DNA of 64,000 bases from Thiobacillus sp. (GTDB lineage Bacteria > Pseudomonadota > Gammaproteobacteria > Burkholderiales > Thiobacillaceae). This document shows, one piece after another, positions 63,853-64,000 of the stretch (position 1 is the stretch's first letter; each line of letters opens with the position of its first letter). A model generated the notes under the pieces. It did no database searches. It was not told where the DNA came from and saw only the letters and a list, made by a program, of their open reading frames with translations. The stretch is from contig JANJXT010000063.1 in the NCBI GenBank assembly GCA_024708885.1, positions 117,207 through 181,206 of the forward strand, written 5' to 3'. Position numbers and translations under genes: made by a program.

Positions 63853-64000
63853 TAAACCCAAATTCCGCACCACAGAGACACAGAGGCACAGAGAAACCCG
63901 AAAAACGGGACTTCTCCGCATTTTTTCCCACTCATCCATCGGGTGAACCGCGGCAGGAATGCAAGCGTATGTTTTTGCTCGCTGTTCTCTGTGTCTCTGT
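63853..64000. repeat. CACAGAGACACAGAG element, copy 3 (inverted, cut by window end)
   Basis: The inverse of copy 2, from AAATTCCGCACCACAGAGAC to the window edge at CTCTGTGTCTCTGT. Copy 2 and copy 3 are nearly identical; copy 1 is more diverged. Confidence 0.85.

Overview
The window is about 64 kb of GC-rich bacterial chromosome around the replication origin. Gene content and order (gyrB, dnaN, dnaA, rpmH, rnpA, yidC, mnmE, then mnmG, rsmG, parA, parB and the atp operon, then glmU and glmS) fit a betaproteobacterium, probably a Nitrosomonadales/Thiobacillus-like organism. No rRNA gene is present and no tRNA gene was recognised, so the genus is an inference from synteny and protein character.

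Layout. 0-7.5 kb (+ strand): end of a Tim44-domain membrane protein, an AT-rich gap with two DnaA-box sequences, then priA, argS, a SPOR-domain protein, dsbA, a short-chain dehydrogenase and a NarL/FixJ response regulator. 7.5-10.9 kb: a nucleotidyltransferase plus small-partner pair between two ~135-bp direct repeats, a Tll0287-like CxxCH protein, and a DUF883/YqjE/YqjK-type envelope operon. 11-21 kb (mostly -): glmS, glmU, an SRPBCC/MMPL-transporter/periplasmic-protein operon, a hemerythrin, a secreted nuclease and pyruvate kinase. 21-37 kb (-): one long co-directional block, pxpB-pxpC-pxpA-uup-mnmG-rsmG-parA-parB-atpIBEFHAGDC, with four parS-like 16-mers between 31.2 and 37.3 kb. 37-41 kb: a DEAD-box RNA helicase and an MsbA-like ABC exporter. 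41-51.2 kb is accessory: an AlbA_2/ATPase gene apparently split by a frameshift, then an integrated element (about 43.2-51.1 kb) with tyrosine integrase, AlpA regulator, primase/helicase and several unknown genes. 51.2-63.6 kb: mnmE, a DUF1631/GGDEF/EAL protein, yidC, rnpA, rpmH, then divergent dnaA, dnaN, gyrB.

Functionally the core is a growth-rate and replication neighbourhood: initiation (dnaA, dnaN, gyrB), restart (priA), segregation (parAB-parS), tRNA U34 modification (mnmE, mnmG), membrane insertion (yidC), energy (F1Fo ATPase) and cell-wall precursor supply (glmS, glmU). Transcription diverges at rpmH/dnaA, so the origin is probably within 58.2-63.8 kb.

The less ordinary content is (i) the integrated element, whose two presumed ends share a GGGAACAC-type repeat and whose integrase 3' end is duplicated; (ii) the nucleotidyltransferase cassette bracketed by direct repeats; (iii) the split AlbA_2 gene; and (iv) many dispersed repeats (a 160-bp CACAGAGACACAGAG element in three copies, heptamer arrays, REP-like palindromes), one of which is translated in frame inside rsmG and another of which covers the likely start codon of mnmE.
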